The position numbers were made by a program, and so were the translations under genes. A model generated the notes under the pieces. It was not told the origin of the DNA. It made no database searches and saw nothing but the letters and a program-made list of their open reading frames with translations. This document shows positions 17,461-25,328 of a stretch of 64,000 bases of DNA, in pieces (position 1 is the first letter of the stretch; each line of letters opens with the position of its first letter). The DNA comes from Lachnospiraceae bacterium (GTDB lineage Bacteria; Bacillota; Clostridia; Lachnospirales; Lachnospiraceae): NCBI GenBank assembly GCA_900199595.1, contig FZRB01000017.1, positions 1-64,000 of the forward strand. The letters are read 5' to 3'.

Positions 17461-17927
17461 GCAGAACTATAAGCCGGGTTATGTCATAGAGGGTATGTAT
17501 CCTCCGGGGTAATCATCTATCTGGACCATACATTACTGCATGGCTCTAGCAACCTACCTGGAGCTCGGCGGGCCGCGTCAGCACTCCTGCTTGGTCTTGC
17601 TTCGGATGGGGTTTACAATGCCCTGTCTGTTACCAGCCAGGCGGTGAGCTCTTACCTCGCCATTTCACCCTTACCTGCTCCCGCCGCCTGTGGCGACGGG
17701 AGTGAGGCGGTATACTTTCTGTTGCACTTTCCTGTGAGTCACCTCAACCGGACGTTATCCGGCATCCTGCCCTGTGAAGCCCGGACTTTCCTCACCTAGT
17801 TCATTTTACGTAAGGTGTTTCCAGTCTAGCAACAACCATCTGCACCTAGTGCATCTGTTTGTTGCTTTGTAACTGGTTCACTTTACTGACGTAAAGTGAA
17901 CTAAGCGCGATTACCTGTTCTACTCGC
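17461..17927 (-). ncRNA. rnpB: RNase P RNA, class A
   Basis: On the reverse strand the sequence contains the universal RNase P segments: GAGGAAAGTCCGGGC (reverse complement at 17779-17793), CAGGGCAGGATGCC, GGGTGAAATGGCGAGGTAAG (about 17648-17670), GATGATTACC (17508-17517) and CATAACCCGGCTTA near the 3' end. The RNA is the catalytic subunit that trims 5' leaders of pre-tRNAs. At about 466 nt it is longer than the usual 350-400 nt; the extra length is mainly in a hairpin-rich region between the 5' end and GAGGAAAGTCC, including a long GTTCACTTTAC/GTAAAGTGAAC stem (17877-17902). A near-consensus promoter lies just upstream. Ends are estimated to within a few bases. Confidence 0.95.
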
Positions 17928-17934
17928 ATTTGGA

Positions 17935-17963
17935 ATTCTAACACAGGTAAGTGGTGATGTCAA
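17935..17963 (-). promoter_or_regulatory. rnpB promoter
   Basis: On the reverse strand TTGACA (17963-17958), a 17-base spacer and TAGAAT (17940-17935) form a near-consensus vegetative promoter. The predicted start, about 17928, matches the expected 5' end of the RNA. Confidence 0.85.
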
Positions 17964-18035
17964 AAACAACAGGTCTATATGGGGGGAAAAACAAAACAAC
18001 AGGGCCATATGGGGGAAAACAAACAACCATGGAGG
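17963..18035 (+). repeat. About 30-bp tandem repeat upstream of the envelope operon
   Basis: Two copies of an AAAACAACAGG-N-(C/T)ATATGGGGG unit start at 17963 and 17993, and a third degenerate copy (ACAACCATGGAGG) supplies the GGAGG site of the next gene. An ATG in the first copy (about 17979) opens a frame of 25 codons that ends at TAG overlapping the start of the 18049 gene, so a leader peptide is possible but unproven. Confidence 0.6.
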
Positions 18036-18048
18036 ATAAGTATTTATA

Positions 18049-20004
18049 ATGAATAGGAAAAAAGCTTTTACCGCTTTTCTGCTGCTTTTTATTATGATCT
18101 TTGTTGTCAGTGTAAGGGATGTAAATGCAGCAGACAGCTTTAAGATGGATGTTTATGCTACAAAATCCATCAGCGGTGGTGTTTATGAGATTCATACCAG
18201 CATAACCAATAATGGTTCGGATTTTTCAGGAACACTGAGAATTATTGTTACCAACAGTAACTATAACAGGGTGGGTTATGATATTGATATTTCTATCCCT
18301 AAGGGGAGTGTAAAGGAATATACCATAAGTGTTCCGGTTAAAGATGTTATGACAGCTGAGAATGTTCAGGGGCTGATACTGGATAAAACTCATAAGACAA
18401 AATATAAAGATGACTTCAGAGGTGTGTTTAATTCCTATTCAGGATTTATCAGTACCGGTATTCTTTCTGACAGACCGGACGATCTCAGTTTTATGGATAT
18501 GGGCGGAAAAAAGGTTGGAAATGATACCCAGAATAAACAGTCAATAAAGCTTATAGAAGTATCCGCTCAGGATATTGACGAAGAGCTGGATAATCTTCAG
18601 ATGCTCATTATAGATGATTATGATACATCAACTCTTAAAAAATCAACGATTACAAAAATAGAAAACTGGACCAGAAATGGCGGAATGCTGGTTCTCGGAA
18701 CAGGTTCTTCAGCAGAGAAAGTTATATCAGGCTTTGATTCCTCGTTTCTGGATGTCGAGTATACAGGAGATACTTTAGATAATGGGGAGCAGACGAATGA
18801 TCTTTTTAACTATGCATTTTTTGAACCGGGTCCAAGTTTTTATTATGGAAATTACAGTGCTCTGATAAGTACGACGGCTTCAGGATGTATCGCTGTCATT
18901 CCTTACAGATTACGGGATTATAAGGAAGATCCGGATGCGACAAATGTTATTATCCCATCTTATTATAATGATATTCTGGCTGCCAGAATAGAAGATACTT
19001 CGGACTACTCAAGCAACATCAGTATATATGATATGAAAAACATGATGAGTTATATGGAGAAGCCGGCAAATACAAGTGCTCCGGTTCTTATCATCATATT
19101 GATAGTTTATGTTGTTCTGGTTGGACCAGTTATATATCTTATCTTAAAAGCTATGAAGAAGCAGGAAATTATATGGTATGTGATTCCCTGCATCTCACTT
19201 CTTTTTGTGGGCTTTGTATTTATACTAAGCTTTTCTGTAAAAGTCAGAGGCCTTATTTTAAGGTCAGTTTCCATTGTGAATCTGGATACGCAGTCTGAAA
19301 ATGCGTATATCATGGGTTATAATCCTCGACCTCGTGAATGGAATATAAAAACAAAAAATACATATAAGACAGCAAATGTAATAGCAACAGCCACAGGCTT
19401 CAGGGATGATGGAGGTGTTGTCGGTTCAGTTAAAATGGGCGGAGACAATGAACTATCATTTTATCCTTCGGACTCTTTTGATATGGGGGCATTTAATTAT
19501 TCGGCACCGGCATTGGTTGATGGGCGTTTCGATATAGATGCCCGGGTGGATGCGAACACATTTTTTAATGATGATCTGACCATATCAGGCAGCTCAACAA
19601 ATACCTCTGAGGCCACTATGATAGCTGATCATCTGGCGGGCACTGTAACTAACAACACGGGAATGAACTTTGATTATGTAATAGTCTGTCTTGGATACAA
19701 ATATCAGCTGATAGAAGGTTTAAAAAACGGTGAATCCAGGGATATTCTGCTTGATTCCCAGGTGACCTATACCTATTCTTCGGAAATATATGAGGATTTA
19801 GCATCAAAGCCGTACAAGGCAAAGAAATATGATGATTCTGCTAGACTTTCGGCGCTGGCACTTGCATATGAAACCATAGGAAACAGCATGAACAATAATA
19901 TCTCAGAACTGCTGGTTATAGGAGTCAGAGAACAGGACAGTCTTACTGATGAGGATGAGAAATCCTGGATGTGCTGTTACTCAACCGTTAGTGAGCTGTA
20001 TTAA
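18049..20004 (+). CDS. Membrane-anchored protein of the MoxR/ABC operon, function unknown
   Basis: This 651-residue protein has a signal sequence (about 1-28, KKAFTAFLLLFIMIFVVSV), an extracellular beta-rich region (about 30-160, with NNGSDFSGTLRIIVTN), and a GATase-like segment (MLIIDDYDTST..., NGGMLVLGTG, about 183-225). Two membrane spans lie at about 343-362 and 372-397, followed by a second extracellular domain (about 400-651). I recognise no named family; comparable proteins occur in clostridial operons with ABC-2 exporters and MoxR ATPases. It is the first gene of a seven-gene operon and 11 bases upstream of the ABC ATPase. The ATG is preceded by GGAGG at a rather long distance (13 bases). 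A role in positioning or gating the exporter is inference only. Confidence 0.75.
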   Translation: MNRKKAFTAFLLLFIMIFVVSVRDVNAADSFKMDVYATKSISGGVYEIHTSITNNGSDFSGTLRIIVTNSNYNRVGYDIDISIPKGSVKEYTISVPVKDVMTAENVQGLILDKTHKTKYKDDFRGVFNSYSGFISTGILSDRPDDLSFMDMGGKKVGNDTQNKQSIKLIEVSAQDIDEELDNLQMLIIDDYDTSTLKKSTITKIENWTRNGGMLVLGTGSSAEKVISGFDSSFLDVEYTGDTLDNGEQTNDLFNYAFFEPGPSFYYGNYSALISTTASGCIAVIPYRLRDYKEDPDATNVIIPSYYNDILAARIEDTSDYSSNISIYDMKNMMSYMEKPANTSAPVLIIILIVYVVLVGPVIYLILKAMKKQEIIWYVIPCISLLFVGFVFILSFSVKVRGLILRSVSIVNLDTQSENAYIMGYNPRPREWNIKTKNTYKTANVIATATGFRDDGGVVGSVKMGGDNELSFYPSDSFDMGAFNYSAPALVDGRFDIDARVDANTFFNDDLTISGSSTNTSEATMIADHLAGTVTNNTGMNFDYVIVCLGYKYQLIEGLKNGESRDILLDSQVTYTYSSEIYEDLASKPYKAKKYDDSARLSALALAYETIGNSMNNNISELLVIGVREQDSLTDEDEKSWMCCYSTVSELY

Positions 20005-20015
20005 GGAGGTTTCTT

Positions 20016-20960
20016 ATGCTGTATATTGATAATTTATACAAATATTATGGTAATTTTCCTGCAGTTCAGGGACTGACACTCAGAATACCCAAGGGAGATC
20101 TTTTCGGTTTTGTTGGACCTAACGGTGCAGGAAAGACAACAACAATAAGAATAGTATGTGGACTGCTCCAGGCTTCCTCCGGTGAGGTATCGGTAAATGG
20201 TATGAGGCGTGGCTCAAGTCATGATGAGATGAAGAAGCTTAAGAAACTGATAGGTTATGTTCCGGACTTCTTTGGTGTATATGATAACCTTAAAGTGTCA
20301 GAATATCTGGAATTCTACGGAGCTCTTAACGGAATGAACTATAAGGATATCCAGTCGGTTTCAAAGGACCTTCTGGCATTGGTTAATCTCTCGGATAAGA
20401 CAGAAAACTATGTAGATACTTTGTCACGTGGTATGAAGCAGAGACTCTGTGTTGCCAGAGCACTTCTTCATAATCCTCAGCTTCTGGTTATGGATGAGCC
20501 ATCCTCGGGTCTTGACCCTGTGGCGAGAGTTGAGATGAAGGAGCTGCTTATGAATCTCCAGTCCATGGGCAAGACCATTCTGATCAGCTCACATATTCTG
20601 GCAGATATATCAGAGATGTGTAATGCGATAGGAATCATGAATCACGGAAGACTTATCGCTGCCGGTAAGATGGAGGATATACTTAAAAGAGGTACTGATT
20701 CCAGCAAGCTGATAATCAGTATTCGTTCTGATATGGAGCAGGCAGTAAGACTTCTGCAGGAGAATCCTGAAATAAACATAGAGTCAATAAAGGAAAATGA
20801 GATCGTTATAGCCGGAGTTGCAGATGATGCCAGATCAAATCAGCTGATCATGTATATGATGTCTCATGGTGTTATCGTTGGAGGTTTCCATAGAGAAGAG
20901 AAGAGTCTTGAGAATATCTTTATGACTATAACGCAGGCGGGAGGTGGAGCAAATGTTTAA
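20016..20960 (+). CDS. ABC transporter ATP-binding protein
   Basis: This 314-residue ATPase has all expected motifs: Walker A GPNGAGKTTT (about residue 36), Q-loop region YVPDFFGVYDNL, signature LSRGMKQRL (about 136), Walker B LLVMDEPSSGLDP (about 157) and H-loop SSHIL. It is of the CcmA/NatA type that powers two-component ABC-2 exporters. A C-terminal extension of about 95 residues probably binds the permease. TTAAGGAGG overlaps the stop of the upstream gene, and the permease start lies eight bases inside its 3' end, so the genes are tightly coupled. Confidence 0.95.
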   Translation: MLYIDNLYKYYGNFPAVQGLTLRIPKGDLFGFVGPNGAGKTTTIRIVCGLLQASSGEVSVNGMRRGSSHDEMKKLKKLIGYVPDFFGVYDNLKVSEYLEFYGALNGMNYKDIQSVSKDLLALVNLSDKTENYVDTLSRGMKQRLCVARALLHNPQLLVMDEPSSGLDPVARVEMKELLMNLQSMGKTILISSHILADISEMCNAIGIMNHGRLIAAGKMEDILKRGTDSSKLIISIRSDMEQAVRLLQENPEINIESIKENEIVIAGVADDARSNQLIMYMMSHGVIVGGFHREEKSLENIFMTITQAGGGANV

Positions 20961-21828
20961 TCCATTTACAAGTCCCATAATAAAAAAAGACCTGAAGGTT
21001 ATATCCAGAAGTATGAAGTTTTCCTGGGGACTCTTTGCTTATGAAGCAGTTCTTACAGTGGTTTTTCTTATGAGTCTAAGTGTTATGAATATAACCTCCA
21101 GTTACAGTATGGGTATACGTTCGAACGTTGATATTTATTCAGGATATATATATTTCTTTCCTATAGTAGGAGTGACGGAGCTGATCATTATTGCGCTTAT
21201 TGTTCCAATCATAACCGCTTCCTCCATATCTGGAGAACGTGAAAGAAAAACCATGGATGTTCTTCTTACAACAACTATTTCAGCCCCTGCTATTATTCTC
21301 GGAAAGATAGGTTCTGCAGTAATAAGAGTTATGATATTTATCATAGCCAGCCTTCCGCTTCTTTCTTTATCATTCCTTGTTGGGGGCCTTTCATGGCTGA
21401 CACTTTTTAAATATATATTGCTGGCATTTTTCTTTGCATGCTTTGCAGGAAGTGTAGGAATATTTGCTTCATCGGTATGCAGAAAATCTATAACGGCAAT
21501 AATTCTTTCTTACGTAATTTACCTTGGTATATATGGACTGCCATTTGTTATCTGGCTTTTGGAATATCTGGTAAATATACAGAGAACGAAATATTATCTG
21601 ACACCATTTGCATTAATGATAAATCCTGTATTTACTTTTGTGGTATTCTTCACAGGTGATATGTCTAACTACAATGTTCCCGAAGAACTGTTTAATCACT
21701 CCCGGGGACTATTGGGATTTATTCTTGGAGAAGGTGTATATATAACCATGTCTCAGTTGCTTCAGCTGGGACTGACTGCAATGTTTGTCTGCTTTGCTGC
21801 TATGAGGATAAAACCCGGTAAGAAATAA
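20953..21828 (+). CDS. ABC-2 type transporter permease
   Basis: From the ATG at 20953 (MFNPFTSPIIKKDLKV, 291 residues) this is an integral membrane protein with about six spans. The ABC-2 hallmark SGERERKTMDVLLTTTIS (about residues 90-107) is present. The GTG at 20944 is an in-frame alternative, but GGGAGGTGGAG is best spaced for 20953. It is the partner of the ATPase with which it overlaps. ABC-2 exporters move polysaccharides, drugs or proteins; in GldA/GldF-like and Nat-like systems they work with surface proteins. The substrate here is unknown. The next gene starts at the base after its stop. Confidence 0.92.
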   Translation: MFNPFTSPIIKKDLKVISRSMKFSWGLFAYEAVLTVVFLMSLSVMNITSSYSMGIRSNVDIYSGYIYFFPIVGVTELIIIALIVPIITASSISGERERKTMDVLLTTTISAPAIILGKIGSAVIRVMIFIIASLPLLSLSFLVGGLSWLTLFKYILLAFFFACFAGSVGIFASSVCRKSITAIILSYVIYLGIYGLPFVIWLLEYLVNIQRTKYYLTPFALMINPVFTFVVFFTGDMSNYNVPEELFNHSRGLLGFILGEGVYITMSQLLQLGLTAMFVCFAAMRIKPGKK

Positions 21829-23175
21829 ATGGAATATATCAATCTATTCATTAATAAGGTGCGACTTAAACTGAACAGTCGCAAATTACGAGCCTCCCTG
21901 ATAAAAGCTATCCTGTGGGGGCTTCTTTCAATGCTTATTATTCAAAGCATAAGTCTATTTGTTCCTTTCTATTATTCACTGTATTATGGAATTTTCATTG
22001 TTATCTTTTTTGTATTCGCAGGTATATTTCTTGGAATAAAAGGAAGAGTTGATAATAAACAGGCAGCGATTTATATAGACAGCTTCGGGTTTAAGGAGAA
22101 GATCATTACTGCTTACGAGAATCAGAAATATAAAGACAGGGTATGTCAGCTTCAGAGAGAGGATGCCGAACGAACCCTTAGAGCAAATGAGGCTGTAGTA
22201 AAAGTAAGAAATGATATTCCCTGGATTCATATGGCCATAGATATGCTGCTCATCATATGCATATTACTTGTTTCCGTGATGGATACTCCTGCCAGAAATA
22301 AAGCAAATGAAATGCATATGGCAAGGAAACAGGCAGAAGAGGCGGCTAAAGAGGTAAGTGAGCTTCTTGAGGCATTAGAGAAGATAGATAAGGGAGAACT
22401 TAGTGAGGAAGAGATTAAGTCACTGGAAAAAATGATGAAGTCTCTGGAGCTTTCAAAGGAGAATTTTAAGAAAGTAAAAACTAAGAGCGAACTGAACTCA
22501 GCTAAAAGCGGGTATGAATATAAACTTAGTGATGTGGAGAATAAGCTTGAGAGTATAGCTAATGGTAAAACAGGAAATGCGTTTAAGAGTATTAAATCTG
22601 CTGAGGAAATAGCAAAGAATCAGAAGAATTCTGAACTTCTGGCTTCCAATAATCAAAATAATCAGAACGGTCAGAATGGAGAGAACGGCCAGAATGGACA
22701 GAACAGCCAGAATGGTGAAAACGGCCAGAACGGCCAAAATGGCCAGAATGGACAGAACAGCCAGAATGGTGAAAACGGCCAGAACGGCCAAAACGGCCAG
22801 AATGGTGAAAATGGCCAGAATGGAGAGAACGGCCAGAACGGTCAAAACGGCCAGAACGGTCAAAATGGTGGAAATGGCCAGAATGGACAGGGTTCTCAGG
22901 GCTCCGGTCAGGGAAGTGGCAGTTCAGAAACAGCAAGAGACCATAATCATGATTATGTAAGTATAAATAAAAATATATCCGGAAAATATAATGACAGTGA
23001 AAATTCACAGTATTCAAAGGAAAAGAACGGACTTGCCTGGGATGGTGAAAAGGTTCCTTATGATTCTGTAATAAATGATTATAAAAAAAATGCTTATGAC
23101 AGTATAGAAAAGGGGAAATATCCCGGTTCAGTATCGAATATAATAAAAGATTATTTCTCAGGACTCAGTGAATAA
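21829..23175 (+). CDS. Two-TM coiled-coil protein with Asn-Gly-Gln repeat linker
   Basis: This 448-residue protein has a hairpin of two membrane segments (about 26-47 and 52-70), a cytoplasmic-looking stretch, a third membrane span (about 138-157), an acidic coiled coil (about 165-265), a hydrophilic linker of NGQNGE-type repeats (about 275-355), and a conserved-looking C-terminus (YDSVINDYKKNAYDSIEKG, YFSGLSE). The layout resembles DUF4175-like proteins that sit beside MoxR and vWA genes, where the C-terminal motif follows a disordered linker. I do not assign a function. It starts directly after the permease stop and is 49 bases upstream of moxR. Confidence 0.75.
   Translation: MEYINLFINKVRLKLNSRKLRASLIKAILWGLLSMLIIQSISLFVPFYYSLYYGIFIVIFFVFAGIFLGIKGRVDNKQAAIYIDSFGFKEKIITAYENQKYKDRVCQLQREDAERTLRANEAVVKVRNDIPWIHMAIDMLLIICILLVSVMDTPARNKANEMHMARKQAEEAAKEVSELLEALEKIDKGELSEEEIKSLEKMMKSLELSKENFKKVKTKSELNSAKSGYEYKLSDVENKLESIANGKTGNAFKSIKSAEEIAKNQKNSELLASNNQNNQNGQNGENGQNGQNSQNGENGQNGQNGQNGQNSQNGENGQNGQNGQNGENGQNGENGQNGQNGQNGQNGGNGQNGQGSQGSGQGSGSSETARDHNHDYVSINKNISGKYNDSENSQYSKEKNGLAWDGEKVPYDSVINDYKKNAYDSIEKGKYPGSVSNIIKDYFSGLSE
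22654..22890 (+). repeat. In-frame 9/27-bp repeats coding (N-G-Q/E)n
   Basis: CAGAACGGC/CAGAATGGA-type 9-base units in longer 27- to 54-base blocks are repeated about 25 times. They encode a flexible Asn-Gly-Gln/Glu linker and probably vary in copy number by slippage. Open frames on the opposite strand here are by-products of the repeat. Confidence 0.9.
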
Positions 23176-23224
23176 GCTCTGGGATACGACACAAAGTGCC
23201 TAGATAACAAAAAGGAGAGGAAAA

Positions 23225-24157
23225 ATGACAGAATTTGAACAGGCTGCCTCAAGAATCAATGAGGTAAAAAAAGAAATATCTAAGGAGATAATAGGTCAGA
23301 AGCAGACCATAGATATGGTTCTTATGGCACTGCTTACAGGGGGGAATGTCCTGCTTGAAGGTATGCCAGGACTTGGAAAGACCAGACTGGTACAGACCAT
23401 AAGTCATGTCTTTGAGATGTCATTTAAGAGAATACAGTTTACTCCCGATCTTATGCCTGCAGATATAACAGGAACAAATATCATGGTAAGAGATGAAAAA
23501 GGGAACGGCTTTAAGTTCGAGGCAGGTCCTATATTTGCAAATGTAATCCTTGCCGATGAGATAAACCGTGCTACTCCCAAAACCCAGTCTGCACTTCTGG
23601 AGGCCATGCAGGAGCATACAGTTACAGTGGGAGATACTACCTATGCACTTCCTGATCCATTTTTTGTTATTGCAACAGAGAACCCCATAGAACAGGAAGG
23701 AACATATCCGCTTCCGGAGGCACAGCTGGACAGATTTGCCATGAAGCTTCTGGTGGAATATCCAACAAAGGAAGAGCTGGCTGCAATAGTTACACTTACA
23801 GAAGGCTTTGGCGTGGAGCCTGCCCATAAGATGCTTACAGCACAGGAACTGATAGCTATAAGAAGCATGATACAGCAGATTCCTATAGCAGATGCAGTTC
23901 TCGATAAAGCACTTACGATAGTGATGAAAACCCATGAGGATAATAAATATATCAGAGAAGGTGCTAGTCCCCGTGCCGCACAGCACATAGTAAGGACTGC
24001 CAAGGCCAGAGCATTTATGAATGGAAGACTTAATGTCGCATTTGAAGATATAGAAGCCGTTACACCGTCGGTTTTGCGCCACAGAATAATACTCAGCTTC
24101 GATGCAGTCCAGGATAACGTCAGTGCCGATGATGTGATCAGGGAAATAATGAGGTAA
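23225..24157 (+). CDS. MoxR-family AAA+ ATPase
   Basis: This 310-residue ATPase shows Walker A GMPGLGKTRL (about 46-55), PDLMPADITGTN, Walker B ILADEINRATPKTQSALLEAM (about 107-127), sensor 1 in ATENPIEQEGTYPLPEAQLDRF, and the C-terminal lid with GASPRAAQ. MoxR ATPases act as chaperones that insert cofactors or remodel complexes, usually with DUF58 and vWA partners, both of which follow directly. AAAAAGGAGAGG precedes the ATG. Confidence in the family is very high; the client protein is unknown. Confidence 0.97.
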   Translation: MTEFEQAASRINEVKKEISKEIIGQKQTIDMVLMALLTGGNVLLEGMPGLGKTRLVQTISHVFEMSFKRIQFTPDLMPADITGTNIMVRDEKGNGFKFEAGPIFANVILADEINRATPKTQSALLEAMQEHTVTVGDTTYALPDPFFVIATENPIEQEGTYPLPEAQLDRFAMKLLVEYPTKEELAAIVTLTEGFGVEPAHKMLTAQELIAIRSMIQQIPIADAVLDKALTIVMKTHEDNKYIREGASPRAAQHIVRTAKARAFMNGRLNVAFEDIEAVTPSVLRHRIILSFDAVQDNVSADDVIREIMR

Positions 24158-24165
24158 TGTAATAC

Positions 24166-25026
24166 ATGCAGACTATAGAAATTCAGGAGCTGGAAGCGCT
24201 TCGAAACCTAAAACTGAATATTAAAAGAACCGTTTCCTATAACGAAGGCTTCAGAAGATCCAACGCAAAGGGGCGTTCTGCGGAATTCTCAGGTTACAGG
24301 GAATACATACCTGGAGATGACATGAGATATGTGGATTGGAATGCCTATGCTCGTCTGGATAAGCTCTATATCAAGGAGTATATGGAGGAAAGAGAAGGCA
24401 GGGTAAATATCTATCTGGATACCAGCCGTTCCATGCAGTTTGGCAGCAAACTGAAGAGTACCCTTATGACTGAACTTGCACAGGCTATAAGCTATGTGGC
24501 ACTTTCAGGAAGGGACAGTGTATATGTAACTGATCTTTCAAGACCTGCAGCGCCCTTCAAGGTTCCTCCGGGAAATATGGGAGTAAAAATGCTGCAGAGA
24601 TGGCTGGAGGATATAACTCCAAACGGCAGGATAAGTCTTGCAGATGCACTTAAGAAATCCCTTAGGACCGGAGGAGGACTCAGCTTCATAATTTCCGATT
24701 TCATGGATGAAAATTTTCTGAGTCAGGAAGAAGAAATACTGAGACTCATGAATTATCGAAAGATGGAGGTCAGACTTCTTCAGATACTATCGAAGGAAGA
24801 AATGGAAATAGAGTATACAGGCTCATTCAGGTTCATAGATAGTGAGGATGAGTCAAAGGACGTGAAGCTGACCCTGGAACGAAGTGTGGTGAGAAGCTAC
24901 ACGAAGGAACTTGAAAAATACATCAATGATATAAGTGCGGTGGCTACGAGATATGGTGCGATGTATCACTTGTGTCGTACCGATATCCCTCTTAGAAAGA
25001 CTATATATGATATTATGCGTTTATAA
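24166..25026 (+). CDS. DUF58 domain-containing protein
   Basis: This 286-residue protein has the DUF58 core FSGYREYIPGDDMRYVDWNAYAR (about residues 41-64) and a vWA-like fold with DTSRSM (about 86-91), which keeps the D-x-S-x-S arrangement of a metal-binding site. It has no membrane segment, unlike many DUF58 proteins. It follows moxR by eight bases, the standard pairing. DUF58 proteins are thought to be MoxR partners or adaptors to substrates. A 302-base gap holding a large inverted repeat separates it from the vWA gene. Confidence 0.93.
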   Translation: MQTIEIQELEALRNLKLNIKRTVSYNEGFRRSNAKGRSAEFSGYREYIPGDDMRYVDWNAYARLDKLYIKEYMEEREGRVNIYLDTSRSMQFGSKLKSTLMTELAQAISYVALSGRDSVYVTDLSRPAAPFKVPPGNMGVKMLQRWLEDITPNGRISLADALKKSLRTGGGLSFIISDFMDENFLSQEEEILRLMNYRKMEVRLLQILSKEEMEIEYTGSFRFIDSEDESKDVKLTLERSVVRSYTKELEKYINDISAVATRYGAMYHLCRTDIPLRKTIYDIMRL

Positions 25027-25049
25027 TTGTTTCTGCACCGATATGCAGA

Positions 25050-25284
25050 ACATGATTTGTGATTATATACTCAATGAATCGATAGCTTGATTTTCGTCAA
25101 ATTCGAAGAGATAGCTTCGCGAGTTATACCGCGAGCGAAATTGTTTGAAGTCCAAATGCCTTCCTTATATGATAAATGGCATTTGGACGAGTTAAAGCCG
25201 AGCAGTTTTTAACTCGCAGAAGGTATCTCAAAGAATTTAGAAAATCACTAGCGTGATTCATGAGTATATAATCACAAATCATGT
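25050..25284. repeat. Nested long inverted-repeat element B
   Basis: The 30-31-base outer arms (25050-25080 and 25255-25284) are complementary apart from one extra A. Within them, segments at 25100-25119 and 25219-25239 pair with minor mismatches (GAGATA/TATCTC, CTTC/GAAG). Two perfect inner hairpins follow: GTCCAAATGCC/GGCATTTGGAC (25150-25160 with 25178-25188) and GAGTTAAA/TTTAACTC (25189-25197 with 25208-25215). The result is a long stem topped by several hairpins. No coding frame is credible. It interrupts an otherwise compact operon between the DUF58 and vWA genes. Confidence 0.75.
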
Positions 25285-25328
25285 ATGAAGAAACGGTAAC
25301 TAATGTATTATAAGTATGAGGTACTTCC

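Noticed and set aside
17876-17902. Separate terminator hairpin next to rnpB
   Set aside because: The stem lies inside the RNase P RNA, downstream of its mapped-looking promoter, so it is part of that RNA.
22654-22890. CRISPR array
   Set aside because: The regular repeats are in frame inside a protein gene, are 9-27 bp and have no unique spacers; no cas genes are present.
22498-23017. Long reverse-strand and other-frame open frames over the Asn-Gly-Gln repeat
   Set aside because: They arise from the repeat having no stops in other frames, lack ribosome sites and oppose a well-supported gene.
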